A stretch of 64,000 nt of DNA from Motacilla alba alba (Eukaryota > Chordata > Aves > Passeriformes > Motacillidae): NCBI RefSeq assembly GCF_015832195.1, contig NW_024037374.1, positions 3,697,331 through 3,761,330 of the forward strand, written 5' to 3'. Shown one piece after another: positions 34,195-43,075 of the stretch. The number at the start of each line of letters is the position of its first letter. Position 1 is the stretch's first letter. The position numbers were made by a program, and so were the translations under genes. The notes beneath the pieces are model-generated. The model was not told the DNA's origin, ran no database searches, and was given only the letters and a program-made list of their open reading frames with translations.

Positions 34195-34575
34195 GTTCCG
34201 TGTTCCCTTGGTTTCAGGGGACCCCACAGTGTCCCAATGGTCTCCTTGGTTCCATGAGACCCTGGAGTGTCACAGTGTTCCCCTTGCTTCTGTAGTGCCA
34301 CAAGGCCCCGTGCTTTCGTGAGGCCTTGCAATGTCTCAATGGCTTCATGGTTCCACAAAGCCCTGATGTGTCACCATGGCCCCTCGGCTCCATGCACCCT
34401 CGCTGTGTCACAATGGCTCCTCCGTGACACTACGGGCTGCACAAGGTCACCATGGAGCCTTTGATACTTGGGGCCCCTGAGTTTCACAATGGTCTCCTTG
34501 ATTCCATGAGGCACCACAGTGTCATGATGGCGCCTTGATTCCATGAGGTTCCGTAGTGTCACCGTGGTCGCTGTC
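34195..34575 (+). repeat. 37-bp satellite array C2
   Basis: About ten units, ending at 34,575 in the sequence GTCACCGTGGTCGCTGTCAG, which is shared with 55,672-55,691. Confidence 0.85.
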
Positions 34576-34754
34576 AGAGGCTGGATGAGATCGATGTCCC
34601 GAGACACCTTGGGATGCTCGGAATGCCCGTGTGGGGCCAGGGGCGGGTCAGGCCTGGGTTTGTGGTGGGACAGAGCCCCGCCCCCAGCCCTGGCCTGGCA
34701 CAGCTGTCAATCACACTGCAGGGGCTGTGTAACCCAGCTCTGATTGGCTGAGCT

Positions 34755-34802
34755 GTCAGTCAATCACACCCAGACACACCCAGACACACCCAGACACACC
34801 CA

Positions 34803-34862
<60 letters not shown>
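34755..34862 (+). repeat. CA microsatellite with ACACCCAG lead-in
   Basis: Four ACACCCAG octamers followed by an uninterrupted (CA)n of about 28 dinucleotides. The second-unit counterpart (55,778-55,857) is interrupted by CG steps. Confidence 0.95.
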
Positions 34863-34865
<3 letters not shown>

Positions 34866-35285
34866 CTGCTGCCTACCCTGACTCTGATTGTGCAATCACC
34901 TGGCAGTCCCACCCCAGGGGCGGGCCCTTGGAGGCCCAGGGGGTTAAAAGCCGGAGCAGGAGACCAGCCCAGGGTCTGGATCCTGCCTTCTGCTGGGCTT
35001 CCTCTGTTAGCGATGCTGGAACCTGAGCAGTTGGTACCTATGTGCGAGTCTTTCTATAGATCTTCTGTCTTTTTCTTCTTCTCTGTTTCTTCTCCTAATC
35101 CTGCTGACCTGGAACATTTTTGAGTAAGTTACCGTCTTAAGAGTTAAAGGTTTTTAGGTGAAATTTGCTAAGTTAATAAAGTTAATGCTAGGATAAGAGT
35201 TTTATGTTGAATTGGATGTTGTATTAAACCCTTTGCCAAAGTTTGTTGATTGTCTATATTTTGCTGGTAAAGTTTTGTGCTATTT
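34863..35285 (+). mobile_element. LTR/promoter-like block (family B), unit 1
   Basis: A GC box, a TATA-like TTAAAAG, a pyrimidine-rich stretch and AAAGTTAATGCTAGGATAAG in the same order as the element at 15,405-16,115 and 17,611-17,690. Continues to 35,285, where a SINE follows. Confidence 0.55.
34917..34950 (+). promoter_or_regulatory. Candidate core promoter in the family-B block
   Basis: GGGGCGGGCC (34,917-34,926), an Sp1-type GC box, lies about 18 bp before TTAAAAG (34,944-34,950), a weak TATA-like element. Copy 2 has the same arrangement at 55,910-55,942 and in addition an ATTGG (inverted CCAAT) at 55,879 where this copy reads ATTGT. Confidence 0.4.
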
Positions 35286-35421
35286 TGACCTCTTAGCTCA
35301 GTTGGTCAGAGCATGGTGCTGGTATCACTGAGGCTGGGGATTCAATCCCTGTGTGAGCCATTCACTTAAGAGTTTGGCTTGATGATCCTTGTGGGTCCCT
35401 TCCTACCAAGAATATTCTTTG
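35286..35421 (+). mobile_element. tRNA-Ile-derived SINE with CR1 tail (TguSINE1-like)
   Basis: The head looks like a tRNA: TTAGCTCAGTTGGTCAGAGC (A box, about 35,293-35,312), and GGGGATTCAATCCC (B box, about 35,337-35,350), best resembling tRNA-Ile. The anticodon loop reads CTGGTAT, so it is not a functional Ile tRNA. The tail GGCTTGATGATCCTTGTGGG to CCTACC is a CR1 3' end, which lets CR1 machinery mobilise it. This head-tail design is known from passerines. Confidence 0.85.
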
Positions 35422-35640
35422 CACCTGGCCATGTTTATAATATCTGGTTGGTGTTTCTCCTGTGCACCAAACCCAAGTCAAGGAACCTTTGGTTACCCCT
35501 AGCATTTCAGTGTTCTGGGGTGTTGCAGCCCTGCAGGCTCACAATGGACTCTTGTTTCCATCAGGCCCCACAGTGTCCCGCTGGCCCCTTGGTTCCATGA
35601 GGATCTGGAGGGTCACACAGGTTTATGACATTTGTTCTTG
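35422..35640 (+). repeat. Short 37-bp satellite cluster
   Basis: Three units between about 35,515 and 35,620, the rest unidentified. Counterpart at 56,419-56,635. Confidence 0.65.
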
Positions 35641-36130
35641 CTGCCCCTCACATCGCCCTGCCCCACAAACAGCCCCGAGGCACCCATGAGGGACAGGCCC
35701 TGCTGTGCCAGGCTGGGCTCAGGGCTTGGCCTTTCTGCTTCCCCCAAGCAGCCCAGGCCTTGCTCAGCATTGCAGTTCCCTGCTCAGAGCCTTTGGCTGC
35801 CTGCAATCCTGGCCTCAAGGATCTGCTCTCAGCAGTCCCTGGGGAGCCTTTGGCACTCCCTGCCCTCAGTGGGGCCCAGTGATGCTCCAAGGGACTTGGA
35901 GTTTTGCTTCTGACTCCTTGAGCACCTTCTTCAGCCTTCTCTCAGTGCCTGAGGGTCCTGGACTCAGCCTAAATCCACCATGGGGATCACCAAAATACAC
36001 AAATCCCTTGGGTGCTCTTTCTCTTCCTTCAATGGTCTTCAAATCACCAGGCCTTCTGCAGCTGATTGGAGTCAGTTTGGAGTTCTGTTAAGGAGGGAGA
36101 ATTCAATGTGCACCTTATGACTTCTTTTCT
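35641..36130 (+). repeat. Segment related to the 150-bp repeats
   Basis: Contains CTCAAGGATCTGCT and AGTCCCTGGGGAGCCTTTGG followed by GTGGGGCCCAGTGATGCTCC, the same order as at 30,285-30,360. Near-identical to 56,640-57,125. Confidence 0.6.
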
Positions 36131-36769
36131 TTAATCATGGGAGTATTTTTTTATTTTCCTGTTCAGAGAAGAGCTGATAGAAGCATTCCCCAGGCGATCT
36201 TGATGCTGAATGTCTCCAGAGGAGGTCTGGGCACAGAGAAGAATGAGCCCCTTGAGGGCTGACCCTGTTTGGACAAGCTGCTCCTCACCCCCAGCCTCAC
36301 CATGTCTGACATGGCCCAGCTGGCACTGACATCCCTGTGCCCTGCAGCAGAACCTTGTCCCCTGAGCTCTGCAGCTCCATGGCCCAGCCCATTGCACCAT
36401 GGGCCACCTGCTCTCCTCAGGGCTCTGCCTGCACACAGGCCCAGGAGAAGTTCTCCTGTGTGGAAGGAAAGAATGGAAAAGCCTGAGCAGGTTTCCTGAA
36501 CAACAAACCCCACTCAGGAGCCACCTGCTCAGTCCAGGCTGCCTGGAATGGTGTCACCTTTCTGCAAGGGACAGTGTGAGCAGAAATGATCTCTGGCAGC
36601 AGAATTCTCTGCGTCTTCTGGCTGAATTCTCTGTCCCTGTCCTTTCCCTGGATCTCTGTTGCAGATGGAAGCTGCTGGTGCCATCCTCACCTTGAACCTC
36701 TCTCTGGAATGCAAGCAGATGTTCCCAGGTGTGTTAAGCAGGATTTGATCAATGTTTCTACAAATCCTT
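36131..36769. other. No gene recognised
   Basis: Near-identical to 57,130-57,766. Open frames on both strands but no domain, start context or splice pattern I can defend. Confidence 0.45.
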
Positions 36770-37205
36770 TGCGTTCCTCATGGAACAAAGGGGCCATTTT
36801 GACACTGAGGGGGTGATGTGGAGGCAAGGAGTCAATTGTGACCCTGGGGTCCCATGGAACCAAGGGGCCATGGTGACACAGCAGGGGCTCATGGATCCAG
36901 TGGTCCATTGTGACACTGTGGATCCAAGGAGACCATGGAGACACCCCCGGAACCTCCTGGAACCAAGGAGTCCATGGTGACCCAGCGGGGCTGCACGGAG
37001 CCAATGGTCCATGGTGACACTGCCCATCCAAGGAGTCCATGGTGACCCAGCGGAAGCTCATGGAGCGCGGGAGGCCATTGTGACACTGGAGAACTTCATG
37101 GCACCAAATATCCATGGTGACACAGCAGGGCATCATGGGAACCAAGGAACCGCTGTTGGCAGTGCGGAAACTCATGGAACCAGGGGCCGTTGTGGTACTG
37201 CAGAA
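36770..37205 (-). repeat. 37-bp satellite array D (minus)
   Basis: About 11 units in minus orientation (GGAACCAAGGGGCCATGGTG plus ACACAGCAGGG). Counterpart at 57,770-58,210. Confidence 0.85.
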
Positions 37206-37342
37206 GCAACACAGCTGCTGGACCTTGTCCCCTGGCCCTGCACAGCTCCTTGGCAGGCACGGCAGGAGCAGCACCCTGGCAGCCTTGGGAATGCCCCTCC
37301 GGGATCCATGGCACACACTCCCAGGGGCTGGAATTCCAGTTC
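37206..37342. other. Spacer before LTR
   Basis: Nothing recognised. Confidence 0.4.
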
Positions 37343-38030
37343 TGTCTTGGTTTGGAAAGACAGGTGTCTGCTAAAGAAGGAGGAGCCTCCCCCGAAATGG
37401 AGAATGTGAAAACCCCCCCTCTCCCAATTGCTATAAATTTTAAATTAAGGATCTCTCAGGCAAAAAATATGGGAGCAAGAAGTAACTGTTCTTTACTAGG
37501 GAAGAAAATAAAAGGATGTAATGAACAATGCAGTAAACTAAAACAACACTGACAGAGTCAGAATACAACCTGACACCCTGTTGGTCAAGCTGTTGGTAGC
37601 ATTCCAATTGGAAATGTGGCTGCAGTCCTCCTGGAGCGTCAGGTGTGGTTCTCTTGGAGCAAGGATCGTGTAGAAAACAATCTAGTCTTCCTCTGAAGAT
37701 CCAGTGGAAGAGAGCAGCTGTTCCTCTGGGAAATGCAATGGAGAAGCTGTGCTGGTGTTCCAGAATCTCAGAATCTCTACATTATATCTGGGTAGAATGC
37801 TTGGCTCTTCCCTCTGGGTGGAGCATCTCACAGTGGGATGCTATAGTTCTTATCAGTCATGCAGTGACATTCAACAGCCTCTTATCAGCAGATGTTCCCC
37901 CCCCAACCCCCATCCCCCGCCCCTCCTGTGGAGGGAGGAGTGATTGTGGAAGAGATAAGGAAAACTGCCCACTTAACAGAAGACAACTGCCATACAGATG
38001 GCAAATAGAAGACATCTAGCCTTGCAATGT
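37343..38030 (-). mobile_element. LTR family C, minus copy, unit 1
   Basis: Starts TGTCTTGGTTTGGAAAGACA on plus, a TG-start typical of the outer end of a passerine LTR read in reverse. Internal blocks match the plus-oriented LTR at 40,270-40,930 when reverse-complemented: CAGAATACAACCTGACACCC pairs with the GGTGTCAGGTTATATCCTGA block near 40,825, and GGTGGAGCATCTCACAGTGGG with the GC-box region near 40,580. The right edge is uncertain. Confidence 0.6.
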
Positions 38031-38829
38031 GGGACGAGTTCCCAGACAGGAAATGATGCTCCTGCCCGCGAAGGCAAAGCTCTTATGGAAGAGCCAAAGG
38101 CCAAGCAGAGCAAGATCCTACAGTGACATTTCACTGCCAGCCTTCATCACTTCACCCATGGTGGTTGTAGCTCCTGGACAGGGAATGAAATCAGGGCAGG
38201 GTCTTTGGTGGGAGCTGCCCTGGATCAAGAGAGACACTGAGGGAGAAACAGAGGAGGCAGAGAAAGGCAGGAGAGAAAGGAGGGCACAAACAGAATCAGC
38301 TGAGAAGGTGGCACTTTAAAAACCAGACCAGAACTGACTGAAAAGGAATGCAACAGAAAGAAATAATTTTGCAACTTTTATTTCCTATCAAAACACATTT
38401 TCCTCCCTTTCTCACAAGCCTCCTCCTGGTGTCATTCAGCAGGGCTGTCAGAAAGTTTTTCATTCTGAGTGAATGTTCCAGGCTTCAGCCAAGAAGAAAG
38501 AGGGAATGGGGATTTTCCTGCTCCTGGGGAGTTTGACATGCTCAGCTGAGGAGAGCAGGAGGCACCAGAAGAAAAGGGCAGCTGGGCTTCACCCTTCCAC
38601 AGGAAAGAGGGGGGGAAAAATCTCTGGTCCTGTCTGCAGCCACTCCCACAGGGATGTGAGGGCTGATCCCAGAGCCCCAAGGGTCACAGTCAGGGCTGCC
38701 CTCAGGGAATGCTCGCCTGGTATTGAGGGGCAGGATGGGAGCACCTGGATCTTGGAGCACCCAGCTGCCCCCCATGTTTGGAGGTGCCTGAGGAGGGCTG
38801 GGATGATGTCAGGGACATCCTGCAGTGAC
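38031..38829. other. No gene recognised
   Basis: Near-identical to 59,030-59,829. Includes a TTTTATTTCC-type AT stretch near 38,377 that could be a minus-strand poly-A site of an old LTR. Confidence 0.4.
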
Positions 38830-39119
38830 ATCCCCCCATCCCACTCTGGGTGAGCTCTGTCCCAAACCTGACCCTGATCCTGGTATCAATCTCACTCCAT
38901 GTTTAGCCACACTGACGGTCCTGTGTTTAATCCCATCCCAATCCCAGACTCGTCGAGCCCCAGACCCAATCCCAACCCCAGCCCTAAAGCCAATCCCATG
39001 TCTAGCCTGAACCCCAATCCCAGCTCAAATCCAAATCTCAGCCCCAACTCCAACCTCAGCCCCAAATACAGCCCCTTCCTAAATCCTCAGCCCCAAACCA
39101 AATCCCATGTTCAGCCCTT
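38830..39119 (+). repeat. G-poor low-complexity repeat (AATCCCAGCCCC-like)
   Basis: Degenerate ~12-bp units of AAYCCCAGCCCC, giving an Asn-Pro/Ser-Pro rich spurious frame. Counterpart 59,830-60,118. Confidence 0.75.
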
Positions 39120-39400
39120 CTGGGGCTTTGGGGGTGTCTCTGTCCCTCTGAGCCTGATGATGTTTTGGTGGGGTCCCACCAGGGCTGAGAGGGACAGAGA
39201 CCCCCCCCGGCCTCCCCAGGGATGAGATGGTCGCAGAGGCCCCCCAGCCCCGAGCACCCTCAGCGGTGAGAGGGACACAGAGCCCCTGGTGCCCAGCCCT
39301 GCACAAGCATTCCCTGAGGCCAGAGGGATGGAGACCCCCGAGCATTCCCCAGGGCATGGGGACTGAGACCCCTCGAGCATCCCCTGGGCACTGGACAAAA
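39120..39400 (+). repeat. GC-rich VNTR (GAGAGGGACAGAGACC-type), short allele
   Basis: Five to six units of about 45-60 bp containing GAGAGGGACAGAGACCCC and GAGCATYCCC. The second tandem unit carries about 230 bp more of it. Confidence 0.7.
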
Positions 39401-39468
39401 GAAACTTGGCAGAAATCAAACTTAACTCTGAATTAAATACTTTGCTGAATATTTGCTCTTCCCACAAG

Positions 39469-40060
39469 TCACTTCTGATGGAAATGCAAACAAATCCCAG
39501 ACTTAAATAAACTGACAATAGAAGCAATTCTGTGGCAATTCCAAGTTTCATCGGGTCGTGCACAGCTCCAGCTCAGCTGCTGGCAGGTTCCAATAAAAGA
39601 GAAGTGGAAATTCGGCCCAATACAGATTATTAAAAGGGAGGGAAAGCTCTGGGTAGCTGTCACAAAGGTGACAGGGATAAGGAGAAAAATGATTCTCACA
39701 TTTGGCAAAGCCCCAAGCCTGTGAATTTGGGACTTATTTGGGAATTTAGCTACTTGAGCTGGGCTTCTTGTGGGACTTTTAGCAGCCTTGTGTTCCTCAC
39801 CGTGGGGTGAATGAACCTTGTCAGTCTCGCTGGTATCATTTGCTCCCTTTCCTCCTATGATTTTAACAAACTTTTCAAGGAAGGACAACAAAATATTTTC
39901 TTTGCATTGGCCACCCACAACAGCCATTTTCCTCATCAGGTCTCCCATAAGTCACTCAGAGGCAGCTGTGTCCACGTTTCCAAGAGCTCCTCCAGAGAGA
40001 AGCACAACCTCCTCAGAGGAGAGAGCCATGCTGTTGTCAAAGGCACTTGGGGTCAGAGAA
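39469..40060 (-). pseudogene. Relic ORF of unknown family, unit 1
   Basis: Minus-strand frame parallel to 60,780-61,340. The conserved part reads GELMRKMAVVGGQCKE then FVKI, GGKGANDTSETDKV and PHGEEHKAAKSPTRSP, about 100 residues with few changes between the copies. Upstream here, the codon CGA (Arg) of the other copy is TGA, a CpG-type stop at about 39,951, so the frame is broken. I do not recognise the family. It might be one exon of a host gene captured by duplication. Confidence 0.35.
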
Positions 40061-40269
40061 CAGTGCCCTGAACTCACTGTGCCAAAAGATTGTGGCAATG
40101 TGGTTAAGAAAATTGTTAGAGAGATGCCTCTGCCCCAATTAAGGTGCTGACGAGACCAAATCCAAAGTGGATTTTCTTGAACAGTAAATGTGAGACAGAG
40201 AGAGAGATGGAAAGAAAGAGAAAAGCGGGGAGAGCAAGAGAGTGACAGGGACAGAGACCTCCCCTGGGG
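40061..40269. other. Spacer
   Basis: A-rich with AGAGAGAGA near 40,195. No feature. Confidence 0.4.
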
Positions 40270-40588
40270 CAGGGCAAGTGTGACATTGTGACATTGTGTG
40301 GCCTTCCTGGGGTGGGGGTTTTACACCTGAGCCAGTTTGGGTAAGGGCGGTGGTGTTCACCGCCCTGAGCAGGGATTGCCCCGCTGTTTCAGGTTGCAAT
40401 GTAAGATGTAACCAAAAGCATGTTTGCAATCACCATCTTCATAAACTGCTATAAACAGGCGGGGCAGTGCTCTTGATCTCTCCCATGACTCACCCCTGAT
40501 AACGCCCTCCAGGGGCTCTCTTCTGTTAATGGGCCATTGAGTGTCACTGCAGGACTGATCAAATTCCATCCTCCCATTGTGGGATGCT

Positions 40589-40630
40589 CCGCCCAGGGGG
40601 AGGAACCAAGCATTCCTACCTGGATATAAG
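40589..40630 (+). promoter_or_regulatory. LTR-type core promoter upstream of ZNF copy 1
   Basis: CCGCCC at 40,589-40,594 and TATAAG at 40,625-40,630. Transcription would begin near 40,655, about 290 bp before the ATG. The arrangement is repeated at 61,831-61,872. Confidence 0.45.
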
Positions 40631-40918
40631 CTGAGCCTTGCAACACCAGGAGCACCTTGCCCACTGGATTCCCAGAGGACAAGAGCTCCATAACCAGCAC
40701 TGGACCTTCAGAGGAAGACCAGACCCTTCTACAGGATCACTGCTGCGACAGAATCACGTTCATCACTCCAACAGGACTGCAGCCACCATTTGATCAGACT
40801 GCTGCCACCACCCTGACCATGAGGGTGTCAGGTTATATCCTGACTCTGTCAGTTTCAGGCAGTGTTTCTGTATCATTGCCTTGACCTTAATTCTCTTTTT
40901 AACTTGTAATTCTGCATT

Positions 40919-40932
40919 AGACTCTCCCCCAG
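40919..40932 (+). promoter_or_regulatory. Splice acceptor before ZNF copy 1
   Basis: AGACTCTCCCCCAG: a pyrimidine run and AG 11 bp before the ATG, matching the usual start of the last exon of bird zinc-finger genes. A second AG (40,919-40,920, GCATTAG) lies 12 bp upstream. Confidence 0.5.
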
Positions 40933-40943
40933 ATTCACCTTCC

Positions 40944-41534
40944 ATGGCGCAGAAATCCAACAGGGAAGAAAAGCCCCAGAGATCCCACAGGAGGAGGGGC
41001 TGCAAAGCCGGCCCAGGGTGCTCTGAGGAGGAAAGACCCAGCCTGTGCCAGGAAGGTGGGCAGAGCTTCAGCCAGAGCTCAGAGCTGGTGGTCTGTGAGC
41101 AGCTTCATGATGGGAAGAAGCCCTACAAGTGCTTGAAGTGTGGGAAGTGCTTCAGGCAGAGCAGAACCCTGATCCGCCACCAGATGATCCACACCAGGGA
41201 ATGGCCCTATGAGTGTGGGGAATGTGGGATGAGCTTCAGCTGCAGCTCCGCACTCATCATCCACCAACGCATCCACACTGGGGAGAGGCCCTATGAGTGT
41301 CCTGAGTGTGGGAAGAGGTTTCACACCAGCTCCAGTCTCCTCCTGCATGAGCGGATTCACACGGATGAGAGGCCCTTCCGCTGCCCCGACTGCGGGAAGG
41401 GCTTCAAGCACAACTTCACCCTCATCAGGCACCGGCGCATCCACACTGGGGAGAGGCCCTATGAGTGTCCCCAGTGTGGGAAGAGCTTCACCCAGAGCTC
41501 TCACTTGGCCAGTCACCAACGGAGGCACTGGTAA
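40944..41534 (+). CDS. C2H2 zinc-finger protein (five fingers), copy 1
   Basis: A 196-residue nuclear DNA-binding protein, probably a transcriptional regulator; target unknown. A basic N-terminus (HRRRG at 15-19) is followed by a degenerate finger (residues 35-55; Cys51 sits where the first His should be). Five canonical fingers follow. Their zinc ligands are C63/C66/H79/H83, C91/C94/H107/H111, C119/C122/H135/H139, C147/C150/H163/H167 and C175/C178/H191/H195, joined by TGERPY-type linkers. Helix positions -1,2,3,6 read QRTR, CSAI, TSSL, HFTR, QSHS. No KRAB or SCAN domain is visible here; in related bird genes such exons lie upstream. The start at 40,944 follows a splice acceptor. An ATG at 40,881 in the same frame precedes that acceptor and is probably intronic. 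It could be a truncated member of a larger gene. Confidence 0.85.
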   Translation: MAQKSNREEKPQRSHRRRGCKAGPGCSEEERPSLCQEGGQSFSQSSELVVCEQLHDGKKPYKCLKCGKCFRQSRTLIRHQMIHTREWPYECGECGMSFSCSSALIIHQRIHTGERPYECPECGKRFHTSSSLLLHERIHTDERPFRCPDCGKGFKHNFTLIRHRRIHTGERPYECPQCGKSFTQSSHLASHQRRHW

Positions 41535-41650
41535 GAGAAGCCCTGCAAATGCCCCAAATGCAGTTGGAGCTTTGTGCACTGCTCCAACTTCATCCCCCAA
41601 TGGAGGATCCACATTTGGAAGGGCCCTGGTGATCCATGTTCCCTGTGATC
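41529..41650 (+). pseudogene. Decayed sixth finger after the ZNF copy 1 stop
   Basis: In the same frame after the TAA (41,532-41,534) the sequence reads EKPCKCPKCSWSF, with both Cys of a finger kept but the first His replaced by Gln. So the array once continued. The TAA is part of GGTAAGAG, which is also a good splice-donor consensus. Confidence 0.6.
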
Positions 41651-41860
41651 CATGCTTGGAAGACACCTGTCCCTTTTCCTTCCTCTGCCAATGACATGAT
41701 GAGTGGTCAAAGAAGATGAGGATCTGGCTATGGCTGTGTCATTACACTCACTCCCACCTCAGGTCATTGCCAGAGCAGCCAAAGGACTCTCTCTCTCTTT
41801 CCCCTGAGGAGAAGGGTGTCCTTTTCAGGCAGGAGGAAATTGTGGCTAGGAAGAGCCAGG
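41651..41860. other. ZNF copy 1 3' flank
   Basis: No feature beyond the likely 3' UTR. Confidence 0.4.
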
Positions 41861-42234
41861 CAGTTGTGTTGTACTTTTCCTTGTTAATTCTGTTCATTAT
41901 CCCTTTTGTTATCAATATTATTTCTGTTCCTGTTTGTTCATTATCTCGTTGCTGTTCCCAGTAAATTCTTCTTATCCCAGCCTGGGATCTTTGCCTTTTG
42001 TGCTTTCCATGGGAGTTGGGAGGGCAGCGAGCAGCAGCACGGTTTTAGCAGGAGCAGGAAATTGGGGAATCCCATTCCTAAACCCCAGCCCGTGGAAACC
42101 GAGCATCCCAGCTGGTCCCAGCCCTGGTGGCCATGGCAACAGCCTTGGGAGCAGGTCCCTGGCTGGGGCTGTGGGTACCTCTTCCCTCTGGTGCCCAGGG
42201 ACAGCACTGGAGGGAACGGCTGCAGCTGAGTCGG
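41861..42234 (+). mobile_element. LTR-derived 3' flank (R/U5-like)
   Basis: CAGTAAATTCTTCTTATC near 41,959 followed by GGGATCTTTGCCTTTTGTGC and GGGAGGGCAGCGAGCAGCAG resembles the poly-A/U5 part of bird ERV LTRs, and is shared with 62,930-63,298. It may supply the zinc-finger gene's 3' end. Includes a CCATGGCAAC at 42,131. Confidence 0.4.
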
Positions 42235-42480
42235 GGCAGGCTTAGGGTGGATCTCAGGAAAAGGTTTTTCCCCAGAGGCTGCTGGGGCCCTGCCCAGGCT
42301 CCCCAGGGAAGGGTCACAGCTCCAGGGCTCTCTGAGCTCCAGCAGCGTTTGGACAGTGCTGCCGGGCCCAGGCTGGCATTGTTGGGGTGTCCTGGGCAGG
42401 GCCAGCAGTTGGACTCGAGGATGCTGCTGGGTCCCTCCCAGCTCCGGCAATTCTGTGGATCTGGGATCCCGTGACCCTGG
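42235..42480 (+). mobile_element. CR1 3' end
   Basis: Shows TTTTTCCCCAGAGGCTGCTG (42,266) and CAGCGTTTGGACAGTGCTG, then TTGGGGTGTCCTGGGCAGGG, all landmarks of a CR1 3' UTR, ending near TTCTGTGGATCTGGG. Counterpart 63,298-63,543. Confidence 0.85.
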
Positions 42481-42489
42481 GGATGGGAC

Positions 42490-42745
42490 TGCCAATGGTT
42501 GCCATGGCAACGGGCTCTGGCTGCAGGCCTGAGCTGGTGTCCATGGCAACCACCCCTGGCATGGGGTCTCCATGGAGCTGCCGAGGGACTGACCATGGCA
42601 ACAGGGGCTGGGGATGGTTGCCATGGAAACTGACCATGGCAACAGGGGGCTGGGGATGGTTGCCGTGGAAACTGACCACAGCATCAGGGGCTGGTGATGG
42701 TTGCCATGGAAACTGACCATAGCAACAGGGGGATGGTGATGGTTG
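42490..42745 (+). repeat. X-box (RFX-type) minisatellite, unit 1 allele
   Basis: Starts with the perfect palindrome GTTGCCATGGCAAC (42,498-42,511), then degenerate units, then three units with GTTGCCATGGAAAC or GTTGCCGTGGAAAC, spaced about 42 bp. The motif is the RFX-family binding consensus. Counterpart at 63,553-64,000 is longer. Confidence 0.85.
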
Positions 42746-43075
42746 CCTGCTGAGGATCAGGTTTGTCACAGGCCCTCCGAGGGGTTCCTTGGGGATATTC
42801 CAAGAGTCTCCAGGCTGTTCAAGAGCTGGAATGTCACAGGCAGAGAAAGCGGCTCCATGGAGACCTCCCAGGGGTTTCTGGGGATGGTAAAGAGCCGTGT
42901 GCTCAGAGGCAGTCCCAGCCATTCCATGGTGACATCCCAGGGAACCTGGGGCTGCTCAGCCACCAGTCTGTCACAGGCACTCATGGGGGCTCCACGGTGA
43001 CATCCCAGGAGTCCCCAGGCAGCCCAAGAGCCGGGATGTCCCAGACACTCACAGGGGCTCCTGTCATGGGCAGAG
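42746..43075 (+). repeat. ~80-bp tandem repeat
   Basis: Four diverged units, each with a CCATGGTGACATCCCAGG-type or CACAGGCACTCA-type segment (for example near 42,928 and 42,992). Adjacent to the X-box array; the matching region in unit 2 lies beyond the window end. Confidence 0.6.

Larger units (their letters stand above)
40270..40932 (+). mobile_element. LTR family C-derived sequence upstream of ZNF copy 1
   Basis: Contains a GC box, a TATA-like TATAAG, and then the R/U5-type region CTTGCAACACCAGGAGCACC (40,637). Homology to the minus-strand LTR at 37,343-38,030 extends to about 40,850, then diverges into a stretch that ends in a splice acceptor just before the zinc-finger exon. Confidence 0.6.

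Noticed and set aside
35286..35360. A functional tRNA gene
   Set aside because: Anticodon loop and stems are degenerate and a CR1 tail follows, so it is a SINE.
38830..39119. An Asn-Pro repeat protein
   Set aside because: Frame follows a 12-bp low-complexity DNA repeat and lacks a start context or conserved ends.
40881..40943. Use of the ATG at 40,881 as the ZNF start
   Set aside because: It precedes a splice acceptor at 40,931-40,932 and lies in sequence typical of an intron 3' end.
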